Source: Craspedostauros australis
Taxonomy: Eukaryota > Bacillariophyta > Bacillariophyceae > Mastogloiales > Achnanthaceae
Direction of reading: 5' to 3'
DNA length: 64,000 nucleotides
Assembly (NCBI GenBank): GCA_026770025.1
Contig: JAMXDE010000007.1
Coordinates: forward strand, 930,001-994,000
Shown: positions 8,489-19,593 of the stretch, piece after piece
How positions within the stretch are numbered: position 1 is the first letter of the stretch
How the letters are laid out: every line of letters begins with the position of its first letter
Program-made: the position numbers and the translations under genes
Notes under the pieces: model-generated
Database searches by the model: none
The model's input: only the letters and a program-made list of their open reading frames with translations
Told to the model about the DNA's origin: nothing

Positions 8489-11400
8489 CTAGAATACATC
8501 CTTGGATGGCGTCACATCACCATCGATGCCTATCCATCCATCCGGCCATTCGAATGCGAATGCAAAGTGGTCAATGTTCTCCCAATGGTGAGACTTCTCC
8601 TTGTTCGGGAGGAAGGAGTACCAGGTGTCCATCATCGTCATGCCGTGGTACCCGCGCATGCGGTTGATGTACCCCGTGAACGTCGAGAACCACGTGCCAG
8701 CGAATGCACGGCCTCGACTTGATATTATCGTGTCGATCATGCCGAAGTAGTTGGGGTCGAGGTCGCCCAAGCCGGCCAGTTCGAAGTAATCATCGAGGAA
8801 GCGGATGTCGAAGTGGGCGGCGAGCGGGTCGAAGAACGTCTTGTTGCGTTCGTCCGTGGCGATGAACAGGATCTCCTTCGGCTTCCAAATCTCCTTCGTG
8901 TTCTCGTACCATTCCTCTGCCGGTATCTTGACTTTCTTGTACTGCAGTTCGCCGCGTCTGACGTGAAGGGCGGAGAAGCCTCCGGCGCCTTCCTCGTCGG
9001 GGTCGAAACCGCGTTCCGCGGCCTCTGCCTGCAAGGCCTTGACGATCTTGCCAGCAGAGCAGTAGATCTGGTCGTTGTAACGCAAGTAGTCTCTGACGAA
9101 CCGCTTGTAGTAATTGCCAATGGCTGGATTGGTGAAGTGTATGAACCCGTAGAAATGTGCCAGCAACCGCCACTCCTTCTCACCCGCGCGGAAATGAACA
9201 ACGGCTTGCTGGTTCATATCTGGATTCCAGAAGGCGCGCTTTCTCGTCTGATGTTGGCATAGTCACAGCATGATGGATGGAATGATGCATGGTGCATGGT
9301 ATGAATACACACCAATCAAGACGTCGGGTTGGACGCCAGGTTTGTTGTGCATAGTAATCGGATGTACGAGTACATGAGTTTGGAGAGAGATGCGTGAGTT
9401 TGCGCCTGTACCACATGCAGACTCCGACCATGCTCGAGTCAACACCATTCACGCTACATCCAGCTATCCAATCATCCACCAAGCCATGCAGGCACATTCA
9501 TTTGCGATCTGCGCAGCACTTACCCCACAAAAGGTGGAAATGCTCTCTTCGCTCTCGTCGGACACTTCATCGCCGTTGAACACGTCTTCATCAAACACAA
9601 AGCAGTAGTCCTTCGCTCTTGCGTCCGGCACATGCCCAACCTGGCTCAAGTACTGCGCGATGTTCTCGCAAGCATTGTCCATCTTCTTCATCTTGTTGCA
9701 AACCTTGACACTTTTCATGACGCCTTCTCTCATATCTTCTGGAATTGGAGCAACCCCGTTGGCTCCACCTTCCTTCTCCACGAACTCCTCTGTGGAGATG
9801 ATCTTGACCTTCTTCTGGAATTCTTCGGTGTCGAGCGGGAAGAAGTCGGCAAAGCCGCGATGGATGTTTTTCAAGTCGCCCTGTGTGGTTTGGGAAGGCA
9901 TGGTATGGCATGGTGCGGCAACAATGTGCATTTTTTGGCAGGTCGCATTGTAGAAGATAATGATGAGTGATTTGGATGTATGTGGCAAACAAAAGAACGC
10001 GTTGCTCTTTCAAGTCATTCATGTCATCACAACGTAATAACTACCAACGCAAACGCTTGCCAGCCAGCCAACGAGCCAACCACTCGGTTCCCACAACGAC
10101 AACGACTTACCCGAAGACGATACAGCGGTGCCTTCGGTGGCAGGACCAAGGTTCGGCCTGTTGCAGCCGCAATGACGAAAATGATCTCCATGGACATACG
10201 GATGTTGTTCCAACCGCCTGTGTCAACCGTAAAGGTGATGTACTTCTCAGCATCACCGTCGCTGCCCTTGAACGGTGGCTGGAACTGCTGGTCACGTTCG
10301 CCCTGAGGATCGTTCCAGTACGCCAACGAGTCGACGTTGATGTCACAATTGATGTGCGCCCGTGCTGCGCTGTTCAACGCAGGAGTTTCATCAACCGGTA
10401 ATCCGGCCACACCACGGGCCGGTGGCTTCGATGCGAATCCTTCATCCGTCTTCAGATCCGCCAAGGTGTACTTGTTCACGAAGGTGCGTTTGCTTTTGGT
10501 GACGGCCTTGCCCTCTGCTGGCGGCGAGATTGGTTCCGCGACTGGCTCCAGCTCGTGCTCGATCCATTCGTCACCATCAATCCCGGTCCAGCCCACGGGC
10601 CACTCCTTGGCCGGGTAGTTGCCGACGGGGTACGTCCATCCCTGCATGGAATCCTTGCGTTCCAACCAGCTGTACCAAGAGTCATCCATGGAATGTCCGA
10701 GGTACCCGCGCATGCGGTTGATGTAACCAGTGAAAGTGGAGAACCACGTGCCAGCGAACTTCCTGCCATGACTCGCCACGATGGTGTCGATCATGCCGAG
10801 GTAGTACTTGTCCAGATCCTCCAAACCTGCAATCTCCCAGTAATCATCGAGGAAACGGACAGGATTGTGCTCCTTGATGGGATCGAAGAAGGTCTTGTTG
10901 CGTTCGTCAGTCGCGATGAAGATGGTCTCGCCTGGCTGCCACAGCTCCTTGGTGTTCTCGTACCACTCTTCCGCAGGCAGCTTGACCATCTTGTACTGGA
11001 AGTCGCCTCGGCGGATGTGCATCGACGACCATCTGCCATACCCCGCATCTTCGTTCAGTGCGTGGACGATCTTGCCTGCCGCGCAGAAGATCTGGTCCTT
11101 GTAGTGCAGGTAGTCCCTGACGAAGCGCTTGTAGAAGTTGTCAATGACGGGATCTGTGAAGTACATGAAGGTGTAAAAGTGCTGCAGGATGCGATGCTTC
11201 ATGTTCGCCGCGTCCCAATGAATGAGCTTGGCGTCACGCAGCTCCTTGTCGAGGTAGTGGATCTTGCGCTTCTCGCCGCAGAAGCGTTGAATGGCCTCCT
11301 TGACTTCGCCGTCAGGTTCCTCCTCCGTCTCGAGGTATTGCTTGTCAAAGATGAAGCAGCTCTTGGAGCCGGACATATCCGGTTGCATACCCTTTTCTCT

Positions 11401-12519
11401 CAAGACCTCGTGCAGAATTTCGCAGGAGATCTCGGAAGTCGGGTTGTGCAGGCACTTCTCCGCCACAGGCCTGAGCTTTTCCATGCCTTCGTCGTCGAGG
11501 CCCAGAATGCCCATGCCCTCCTTTTCCAGAAATTCGGACATGGTGATGACCTTGACCCTGTTTTGGAACTCCGGCGTGTGGATCGGGAAGAAGTTGCCGA
11601 ACGATTTGACGTTCTCCTTGCCGGTTCCCAGCAGGTAGAACGGAGCCTTGGGCGGCAACACCAAGGTGCGTCCCGAGACGGCAGCAAGCACGAAAATGAT
11701 CTCCATGCTCATGCGGATGTTGTTCCAGCCACCTGGATCCGCCTCAAAGGTCAAGTAGGACCCCGGTTGCGACAGGAAGGGACTGATGAATTCTTCATCG
11801 CGCTTGCCCTGCGGACTGTTCCAGTACGCGATGTCATCCACGTTGATGTCGCACTCGATGTGACCTGGTGCAGCACCCACCAACGCTGGCGTTTTGGACA
11901 TGGGCAATCCTGACACGCCACGGGCCAGCTGTTGCTTGGGTGCTGTCTTCACGATGCCAGTGTCTGTATTCTCGTTCACCTTATTCTCATTGTTGTTGTT
12001 CTCAATGTTCTCAATGTTCTCATTGTTGTTGTTGTCGTCGCCGGTGTTACTGATGACATTGTTGCTTTCCTGATCACCGACCACCGCATTATCCTCTGCA
12101 GGAGCAGCAACGGTGACAGCAGCAGCATTATTCGCCGGTACTTGCTGTGAATCAGCGTTGACCCTCTCCGGAAAGGTCTTCGCGTGCGCTTGATGTCTGA
12201 AAGACGCACCTGCCTTGTCGGATAGCTTCTGCTCCTTCCTGATGGCCTCCCTCAGTTGCTGCGATCTCTTGACCATGGCATCCAGCGAGGCTGGAGCGTG
12301 GAAGTGCTTCGAATTGCCGCTGCTGCTGTGCTCCAAGAGCAGCACGGGCAGGAACGTGGTGAAGGCGAGTATCAAGGCTCCCACGGCCACCATGGTGATC
12401 TTGGGCTTCGTCCATTTCGTGACCAGGTGCGTGGGTACCTCCTTCTGCGGTCCGCGCACCGCCCGTTTCGACCTGTACTTCGCCCTCGGCCTCGGGGCGT
12501 TCATCAGGGACGACAACAT
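8489..12519 (-). CDS. Tandem double O-fucosyltransferase-like protein, type II membrane
   Basis: Three exons: 12519-10111, 9880-9524 and 9247-8489, both introns in phase 0 with GTAAGT donors and CAG acceptors, giving 1174 residues. A basic N-terminus and one membrane helix (about residues 41-62) are followed by an Asn-rich stem and two homologous GT-B-like domains, about 197-655 and 700-1170. Each starts with ARGVxGLP, has GGWNNIRMSMEIIFV-AAxxGRTLVLPPKAP, and carries an HxRRG catalytic-type motif: HIRRGDF at 501-507, HVRRGEL at 1017-1023. Each ends with FAGTWFSTFTGYINRMRGY. These are hallmarks of GDP-fucose protein O-fucosyltransferase-like proteins (PF10250). Golgi or ER lumen is the expected site. 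The second domain has Glu where the first has Asp. Donor sugar and acceptor are unknown. Confidence 0.85.
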
Positions 12520-13004
12520 GTCTGCTGTTACAGTCGCAAGTATGGGATAATATTATAAAATATAATAGTATGCACTGTGCCAATACTCTCCTGGTGTACG
12601 TATGGCACGATCGTACAACTATAGTATGAGAATGCACTGCTCCCAATCTGCTCTGCGTTGCAACATGGAAATGACACCCCAACCACCAAGGAAAATGCCA
12701 AACACAAAGGAGAGGCGTTGAGAATTTGTGCCGTTTGTGTCCAGAAAAGTCATCGCAACGGATTGCTTCGGTGGTAGTATAACCACGACTGATAATTCGT
12801 GAATCAACGCTTCACTTTGTCTTGAACCTATTAGTGATTGTTATTACATTTTCGCCGGAGCTCCAGTATTATTTCAATGTCTCCCCAAATTGTGACGATT
12901 TTCAACAATGTTCACGAAACTGCATGTTGGTTCAGCGGAGGCTCTAATCTCACTTTTACTTCTGCGCGTACATCATATTATACCTGGAAGTGTGTAAAGC
13001 TGAT
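12520..13004. other. Intergenic, promoter of the fucosyltransferase-like gene
   Basis: About 485 bases between the start of the leftward fucosyltransferase-like gene and the stop of the leftward HYOU1-like gene. An AT-rich ATATTATAAAATATAATA segment lies at about 12548-12566, just upstream of the fucosyltransferase start and suitable for a core promoter. No gene is supported. Confidence 0.4.
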
Positions 13005-16000
13005 CTACAATTCATCCTCTTCTGGTTCTTCTTCAGCGGACTTAACCTCCTCGGTGGATTCCTCCTTCGCTGGTTCTGCCTCCTCCTTGGTTTCGGCATC
13101 GGCATCGGCATCAGCATCGGACTTGGCCTCGGCGGCAGGCTCCTCGTCGCTGGCCTTGCCGTCAGCATCAGCATCCGTGGCGTTCTTCTTCTCGGCCTCC
13201 TCTGGCTTCTTGGCTGGCTTTGGTTTTGGCTTCTTGCTCAGCTTCGTCACCAACTTCTCGATGGACTTGGTCTGGGTTGGAACATCGTTGCTGGTGAAGG
13301 CCGGGTCTTCGTGCGGGGCCTTCTCAGCCTGAGCGGCCTGCTGCTCCTCGATCCACTTCCTGGCGTCGGACACCTTGGCGAGTACGTCGGATCGCTCCTC
13401 GTCGGTGACCTGCGGCTTCTCGTCGGCCCACTTGGTCATGAGGCTCTCGACCTTGGCCAGCTTCTTCTCGAGGGCCTTGATGGCAGCCGGGCGGTCCGTC
13501 AGCTCGGAGGCGCGGAACCACACCTTGCTGGCCGGTCCGGAGATCTCGGCGTACTTGGCCTGCATCACGGCGAGGTCGGCACCATCGGCGTCGTAGAGCC
13601 ATTCCTCCGCATCCTCGGCGATCTTGCTCAGCTCCGCGCGCTGTTCTTCGGTGGAGACCTTGTTGACGAGCTCCTCGTCATCGATGAGCTTGTTGCGGAT
13701 GTAGTAGATGTAGCTCTCGACCTTGTTCTTCGCTGCCTCGAGCAGCATGCGCTCCTCGTCCTTGCGGTCCAACTCGACCATCTTGGCCTTGGATTCTGCC
13801 ATGATCTCGGCGGAGTATGGCTGCACCTTGCCGACGTAGTACTTGACGACATCGAGCTTCTTCTTGTGGACGCGTTTCTTTTCCTTTCGCATGAACGCAG
13901 GTTTTTTTATGCGGAGACCAAACAAATTCTTTTTTCAGATCAGTACTGGTGTCCTCATTCGTTCATGCATTCAACAGTTGATTCAAATCGCTGATTCATT
14001 TGGCATCACTTGATTCAACGCGTCTCCATCCAATCAAATCCACAAATGTGCTCATCCAATCGTTGCAATTCCATTGATGGCCCTTCATCTCAAACGCATC
14101 ACTTCAGCAAACTGCAATCATCATGCATCCACCAACCATATTCACAGCCACAGTCACAGCCACAATGACCAGGCAAACGAGCATCCCACAATTTCTTACC
14201 TTCTCAACCTTGACGGTCTTCTTCTCATCCTTCTTTTTCTTGTCATCCTCGGCATCATCGCCTTCCTTCTTCTCAGCATCCTCGGCCTTGTCTTCGTCTT
14301 CCTTCTTGTCGCTGTCGTCCTCCTCGGTGGCGGTTTCGTTGTCCTTGACCTCGACCTCTTCTTCGACGGTGTAAATCTCCTCCAACGCGATTTCGGCACG
14401 CACGAGCTCAACGATGCCGCTTGTGCTCAATTCGAATTGCAGGGAGACCTTTGGCTTGCCGAGTCCCTTCTCTTCCATTTCCTTGGCAAAGGCTTCGACG
14501 CCGGTGATGTTGTATCGCTGCAGCTCGAGGGCGTCGCCTTCCGGGAAGTTCTCGGCCTCATCGTAGGCCAAGGCGCAGTGCACATCCTGATCGTGCGTGA
14601 AGGCGATCGTCTTCTTGACGCCGACGCGACCCAGGGCCTTGAACATGGTGGCCTGCTTGGCCCACACCTCTTCGTCTTCCGAGGCTGGTTCCTGCGGTGT
14701 GAGGTCGCTCAGTGCGAGACCGATGGCGAATGGGTTGACGTCGGTGAGACCCACGTGTCGCACGCGGAAGGCGGTGGAGACGTTGGCACCGAAGAAGGCG
14801 GCGCCCAGCGCCATACTCTCATCGGAGTTGATGTGCATACCGAGCTCCTTGCCGTTCAAGGCGGCGGAGAGGTCGGCCTGGATCTTGGGCACGCGCATGG
14901 CACCGCCGATCATTTCGATTTCATCGACGTCGTCGAGGGTGAGTTCGGCCAAGGCAAGAGCATCGGTCACTGGCTTCACGGCACGTTCCATCAAATCAGC
15001 ACACAGCTCTTCCAGTTTGTTGCGGGAGACATGGAGGGACAGGGTGATGTCGTCGTAGAGGGAGTCCATGTGGACCGGGATGTCCTGGTTGGCGGACAGC
15101 ACGTGCTTGACCTTGTTGGCCTGCAGACGGATCTTGGTCATGGCGCGCGGGATGTCGCGGATGTCCTTGTCGTGCTTGCGTGCGCTGCGCCATTTCTCGT
15201 TGAAGGTGTCGGCGAAGTATTCGACCAGCCGGTTGTCCAGGGCGTTGCCTCCGAGGGTGGCATCCCATCCCTTGGCGAGGACCTCGATGGAACCCACTCG
15301 CTTCATCTTTTTGCTGTACTTGGATTCCGGGATCTCGTAGGAGTGGTACTTGACCAGCGACACCTGCAGCGAGCTGGCTCCCAAGTTGTAGAATAGGTAA
15401 ATCTGCGGCTCCTCGAGAACCTTGCCCATTCCGAAGTTGAGGGCGGCGGCCGTGTTTTCGTCGATGAGACCCAGCACGTTGAGGCCGGCGAGTTCCGCAG
15501 AATCCAGCATGGCCTGACGCTCGTACTGCGTGGCGAAGGATGGAATGGTGAGGACGCAGTCGCGGATCTCGCCCAACGCGGCGCCCTTCTCGATGCCGTA
15601 GGCCTTGGTGATTTCCTTGGCATGACCGAAGACCATGGCGGTGAGTTCCTCCGGCGTGAAGGAATCCTTCTTGTCGACAATGAGGTCCAATCCCTTCCTC
15701 GTCTCGTTGTACACCGGAATCAATGGCATATGGCGCTCCGTCAAGACCTAACATGTGATTGCGTGTGTGCGTGTGTGCGGTCGAATATTTGGTTGAATAT
15801 GTGAATGGCAGGTGGAGCACGATGGCGTGTAGTTGTGTGAGTGATGATGCCAGTCATAATGCGAATATTGCACAAGATCATCTCTGGAGAGACGAGAGCA
15901 TGTTGCACTTCTTTTCACTGAAACGCACTGCACTGCACTTCACTTCATTCCACCCTTGTTGGAGTACACTCCATGACAGTCACCAAACGTACCTGCACGG

Positions 16001-16316
16001 CCGGATGCGCATCATCGCGTCCCAGCATGACCGAGAAGGACCCTGGCGTCCTGGTGGGCTTGCGCGCCAAGAGACTCTTGGCATCGGCACCGTAAAAGCG
16101 GCTGCCCTGATCGAAGAGGATCATCTGCTCCGTCTTGCGCTTGGAGTGCAGGTTGGTGACGATTTCCAACGGCGCCCCTCTCTGGACGAGGGCGACCTTC
16201 ATGTACAAAGATCCCATGTCGACTCCCAGAATTGCCTTGGCGGTCACGCAGCTGAACAGCCCGCCGGCTATGCACAGCAGCGCTGCGGCTTTGGACATTG
16301 TTGTCATTGTCGTCAT
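13005..16316 (-). CDS. HYOU1: ER lumenal Hsp70 of the HYOU1/Grp170 (Lhs1) class
   Basis: Three exons: 16316-15993, 15747-14200 and about 13883-13005, roughly 916 residues. The first two joins are clear: GTACGT donor and TAG acceptor, then a GTAAGA donor. The third exon's start is less certain; 13883 keeps the frame and gives EKEKKRVHKKKLD. A signal peptide (SKAAALLCIAGGLFSCVTA) precedes AILGVDMGSLYMKVALV, the Hsp70 ATP-binding phosphate-1 loop in its Grp170 form. NLGASSLQVSLV and EIEMIGGAMRVPKIQ mark the rest of the nucleotide-binding domain. An acidic Lys/Glu loop interrupts the substrate domain and a helical tail ends in EEDEL, an HDEL/KDEL-like ER retrieval signal. From family knowledge it is an ER holdase and nucleotide exchange factor for BiP. 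Stress-type promoter motifs lie about 380 bases upstream. Confidence 0.9.
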
Positions 16317-16694
16317 TCTTGCAGAGTGGAGCAGTCGAATGCCAACTCGTTTCTTCCTGTTGCTCTTGCTGTTGCTCTTGGTCGTATCGTATCGTATGGG
16401 ACTCCGCTTTGGCTGGAGAATTTGTGAATTCTCGCAACCTTATCGAGCAGTTGCGCAAGTATTCCTGTTTGGATGCAGTGGTGGAGGAATGAGTGGAAGG
16501 ATGCGATGTGGCGGATCGAATCGATGATGGTCGGCGCTGTTCCGATCCCAACAGTCACAAACTTGAACCCAACGCTTCTCGTGTGCGTGGGTTGTGCCGC
16601 TGTGTGTCGTGGCATTGTTGCCGTTCTCAGTGGTTCCATCGAGCACGACGTGTGCAGTTTTGCCACATGACGAAAACGTGCGGTGATGGAATGA

Positions 16695-16724
16695 TGACGT
16701 GACTAATCCACGTGATTCGATTGG
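16695..16724. promoter_or_regulatory. UPRE/G-box-like cluster upstream of the HYOU1-like gene
   Basis: TGACGTGA at 16695-16702, CACGTG at 16709-16714 and ATTGG at 16720-16724 (CCAAT on the gene's strand) lie within 30 bases, about 380-410 bases before the HYOU1-like start. TGACGTG is the core bound by XBP1/ATF6-type bZIP factors in animals, and CCAAT plus CACG are components of ER-stress elements, although the spacing here is not the canonical nine bases. Function in this organism is inference. Confidence 0.4.
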
Positions 16725-17280
16725 GCAACGGCTCCAGGCAAGACGCGTGGAGTTTTTATGCTCCGTTGAGTCGAGGAGCCGATCTTCCAAGAAACAAGAA
16801 TCTGGATGTCGCTTCACCGTGTGCCATACGGTCATTTCTTATGCTGTTTAATTTGGATGTAGGACAGACGTAGAAGTGACACAGTTGAACACGAAGCGGT
16901 CTAAACATCGAGGATAGATTTGTATCGTTTCATTTCATCTCAAGATGACATGGAGTGGAGTACTATACATTTGTATAGTTTTACTTGCATTCAGTGCCTC
17001 CTCAGCAAGATGACAAGCACAGGAAGTATGGAAACGCAAGCACTGTTCATTGCTGCAAAGCAGTTGTCTTCATTCCCAACACAGTGTTGTGTCTGATTGG
17101 ATGGGAATCTGTTGGTGTTGAAACGCAGTTCGTTGGAAGAAACAGGATCTTCTTTGCCATCACCATCATCATCATCACTGGATTCGTCGGCACCACAAGC
17201 AACACACAAACAGAAATTCCATCGCTGAGTGGCAACGCACTTCATTACATCACAGCTTGATATCATAGCCATCGCCACCG

Positions 17281-17307
17281 CTACCACCACCACCACCACC
17301 ACCACCA
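17281..17307. repeat. CCA trinucleotide microsatellite
   Basis: A run of CCA units about 27 bases long sits roughly 30 bases before the LTO1-like start codon, probably in its 5' untranslated region. Confidence 0.75.
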
Positions 17308-17336
17308 ATACATAGCGTTGCCATCACCAGCTTGCC

Positions 17337-18098
17337 ATGAAGACAGTCGCCCCAATGTTTCGTTGCCTCCTTCTCGTCTCGATATCTGCGTCTCTGCTGT
17401 CGACATCATCGGCATGGAGCACCCCACAGCAGCACCAACAGAGGCATGCCGCTCGTTTCATTCAACATGATGTGACCACCAAAGCCATCGAAAATAGCAG
17501 TGACAATGATAGTGGTGGCACGGCTCATTCCAGACGCATGTGGATGCGAAGTATCGCCACCGGCGCACTGGGCGTCGCGACCTCCCTCGCGACGACGACA
17601 TCACCCGATGCCAACAACCCACGGCGCCGCGGTGGATTCGTGAAGTCCGCTTCGGCCGCACCACCGATCGCGGTCATCGCCGAAGAGCTGGGGTACTTCC
17701 CCGTGCAGAACAAGGATGGTCAGGTGCAGTACATCCCCAAGAAGATTGCCAGAGCATCGACCGATCAGGCCGTGCAGCTGGCCAAGACGATGCAGCAGCA
17801 GGGCGTGACGATGTACGGGGCGTACTGGTGCCCGCATTGCGCGCGGCAGCGTGAGGTCTTTGGCAAGGAGGCGTGGTCGTACATCAACTACGTCGAATGC
17901 TCTCCCAAGGGATTCGGCTTTCAGGGCATGTGCAGCAACGTCGATGGTTATCCGACGTGGAAGAGAAAGACCGGACGGGACATCATCAGCGGCGAAACCT
18001 CGTTGGAGGCGTTGGCAAAGGCTGTTGGCTTTGCTGGGTTCGACCCTGCCCTCGAGGATCCTGTTCCCTTGGTCGGGTCAACCTGCAAGATACGATGA
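17337..18098 (+). CDS. Plastid thioredoxin-fold protein, LTO1/VKOR-type thioredoxin domain without VKOR
   Basis: Single exon, 253 residues, starting at an ATG after a CCA run. The N-terminus is a secretory signal ending in SSA-WSTP, similar to a diatom plastid presequence. A basic, hydrophobic second region around residues 60-105 (WMRSIATGALGVATSLA) could be a thylakoid-transfer signal. The C-terminal domain has MYGAYWCPHCARQREVFGKEA with a WCPHC redox motif, INYVECSP, a late Cys, GYPTW with the cis-Pro, and SGETSLEALAKAVGF. These match the thioredoxin half of plant LTO1, which forms disulfides in the thylakoid lumen together with its fused VKOR domain. No VKOR membrane helices are present here, so a separate VKOR partner or another oxidant is needed. 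Lumenal location is inference. Confidence 0.85.
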   Translation: MKTVAPMFRCLLLVSISASLLSTSSAWSTPQQHQQRHAARFIQHDVTTKAIENSSDNDSGGTAHSRRMWMRSIATGALGVATSLATTTSPDANNPRRRGGFVKSASAAPPIAVIAEELGYFPVQNKDGQVQYIPKKIARASTDQAVQLAKTMQQQGVTMYGAYWCPHCARQREVFGKEAWSYINYVECSPKGFGFQGMCSNVDGYPTWKRKTGRDIISGETSLEALAKAVGFAGFDPALEDPVPLVGSTCKIR

Positions 18099-18436
18099 GA
18101 TGACATGAGATGAGATAAGATGAGGCTGGAGCGGACAGAACTGGAGTACCATGCATTGACTGCAATCGACAAGAGTCGAGCGCTAACTATCCCACTGTCA
18201 GTTGTGAGACAGCGAGCCATGCGAGTACTCGTAGCCAAATTACCACACTCCACACGCGATTGTTTCCATTCAACATCAATGTCGTTTTCGCGGTTCGTGT
18301 GATATTGTTCCTGTTGTTGCTGCTGCTGCGAAACTCGCTGCTGATGATCTCACAATACGTTCCTATTGTCCACAGTTCATGCATGCATGCATACATGCAC
18401 GCAAAGTATTGCTCTACTATATTCCGTGGTGATGGT
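18099..18436. other. Short intergenic region between convergent genes
   Basis: About 340 bases between the LTO1-like stop and the PSMA2-like stop. It begins with a GAGATGA/GAGATAAGATGA repetitive run (about 18098-18124) and holds an inverted ATGCATGCATGCATACATGC stretch near 18378-18397. No gene is supported. Confidence 0.4.
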
Positions 18437-19593
18437 TTAGTTGGCCTCATCCAGGTAATCTTGGATCTGCTCAGGCGTCAGCACGCTGAACTTGCCATCT
18501 GACTTGACGATGCCGACCTCGATGTTGTCTGCCTTCATTTCACCCTCGAATCCTTCACGCAGCGTCAGCAAGGCGGTGTGGATGGCATCCTCCAGCTCCA
18601 TCACGTCTGTGGATCGTCGCTCCAGGAAGTTCTTGGCATTGACGTAGTTTCTTCCGATCGCAGTGGCCTTCCACGAGAAGTACGCGCCGGAGGGATCCAC
18701 CTGATACAGCCGAGGCGTTCCGTCTCCGTCGAGACCTCCAACCAACAACGAAATGCCGAATGGTCGAACACCTCCGCGCTGAGTGTATTCTTGCATGACG
18801 CCGGCGATGTCCTTCACAAGCTGCGATATCGGCTGCACCTCGCGGTACGTTCGGAAGTAGGCCTGCGACGACTTCCGCGCACGTTGGACTGTGACGAGGA
18901 ACACAAAATGGCGATGTATGGTGCAGTAGGATAGCGTAGGAGAGCACAAGGTAGAATAGAGAATAGAATAGCGTTTGATGCACATGCGAAACGCAGTTGG
19001 CAGGGATCGAGCAGAAGGATGAGAGGGATGAGAACGTCAGGGATGGTGAGAGTGAAAGTGAATGGACAGGAATGTTTGGTGTGTGTGAGTGGGTGGATAA
19101 AGAACGAATCGTGGAGACCAAGAAGCTGAGACCACAACCCGTGACAGTGGCAATCAAAGCTTCTCAACAAAAGCAACCAAAACGGAAGAACGAGACTCAA
19201 GATGTCGAACTACACCCCATGTCTGGATGCAAACCATGGTGCCGCGACAGCTGCTTGGCAGCACCAGAACATGCAGAGTCTTTCCACCACAGCCCAGACG
19301 CATCTCAGATGCAGTGCTGCACAGTTTTGCTCACCGATCACTCTGTAATCCGGCCCGACGCCAGCGTAGCAAATGCCAGCGGTTGGCGTGATCTTCTCCA
19401 CCTTGTGCACGTTGACGACGTCGATGAGCTCGCTGGAGAGCTTCTTGTCTGTGGCGATCACAATTCCATCCTTCGCGCAGATCCCCAACGTTGTCTGCCC
19501 ATTGGCCACAGCGTTCAGCGCGTACTCGATCTGCAGCAGCTTTCCAGTTCTGGAAAACGTTGTCAGCGAAAAGCTGTATGCCGAATCTCCCAT
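18437..19593 (-). CDS. PSMA2: 20S proteasome subunit alpha type-2
   Basis: Two exons: 19593-19335 and 18888-18437. A GTGAGC donor and an ACAG acceptor join in phase 1 to give GPDYRVIVQRARK, exactly the spacing of the family. The product is 236 residues; human PSMA2 is 234. [29 protein letters not shown] is the alpha-subunit N-terminal signature. [14 protein letters not shown] and [22 protein letters not shown] are alpha-2 hallmarks. It is a structural ring subunit of the proteasome core, in cytosol and nucleus, and alpha subunits lack the catalytic N-terminal Thr. The intron is 446 bases. It converges on the LTO1-like gene. Identification is secure. Confidence 0.95.

Larger units (their letters stand above)
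16317..17336. other. Divergent promoter region between HYOU1-like and LTO1-like genes
   Basis: About 1 kb between two divergent genes. It holds the stress-type motifs noted separately at 16695-16724 and a CCA microsatellite near 17281-17307 just before the LTO1-like start. Short open frames are present but none has a domain or convincing composition. Confidence 0.45.

Noticed and set aside
14104..15744. Treating the middle HYOU1 exon as a gene of its own
   Set aside because: Its apparent start is a TTG; phase-consistent splice sites join it to the signal-peptide exon and the EDEL exon, completing an Hsp70 fold.
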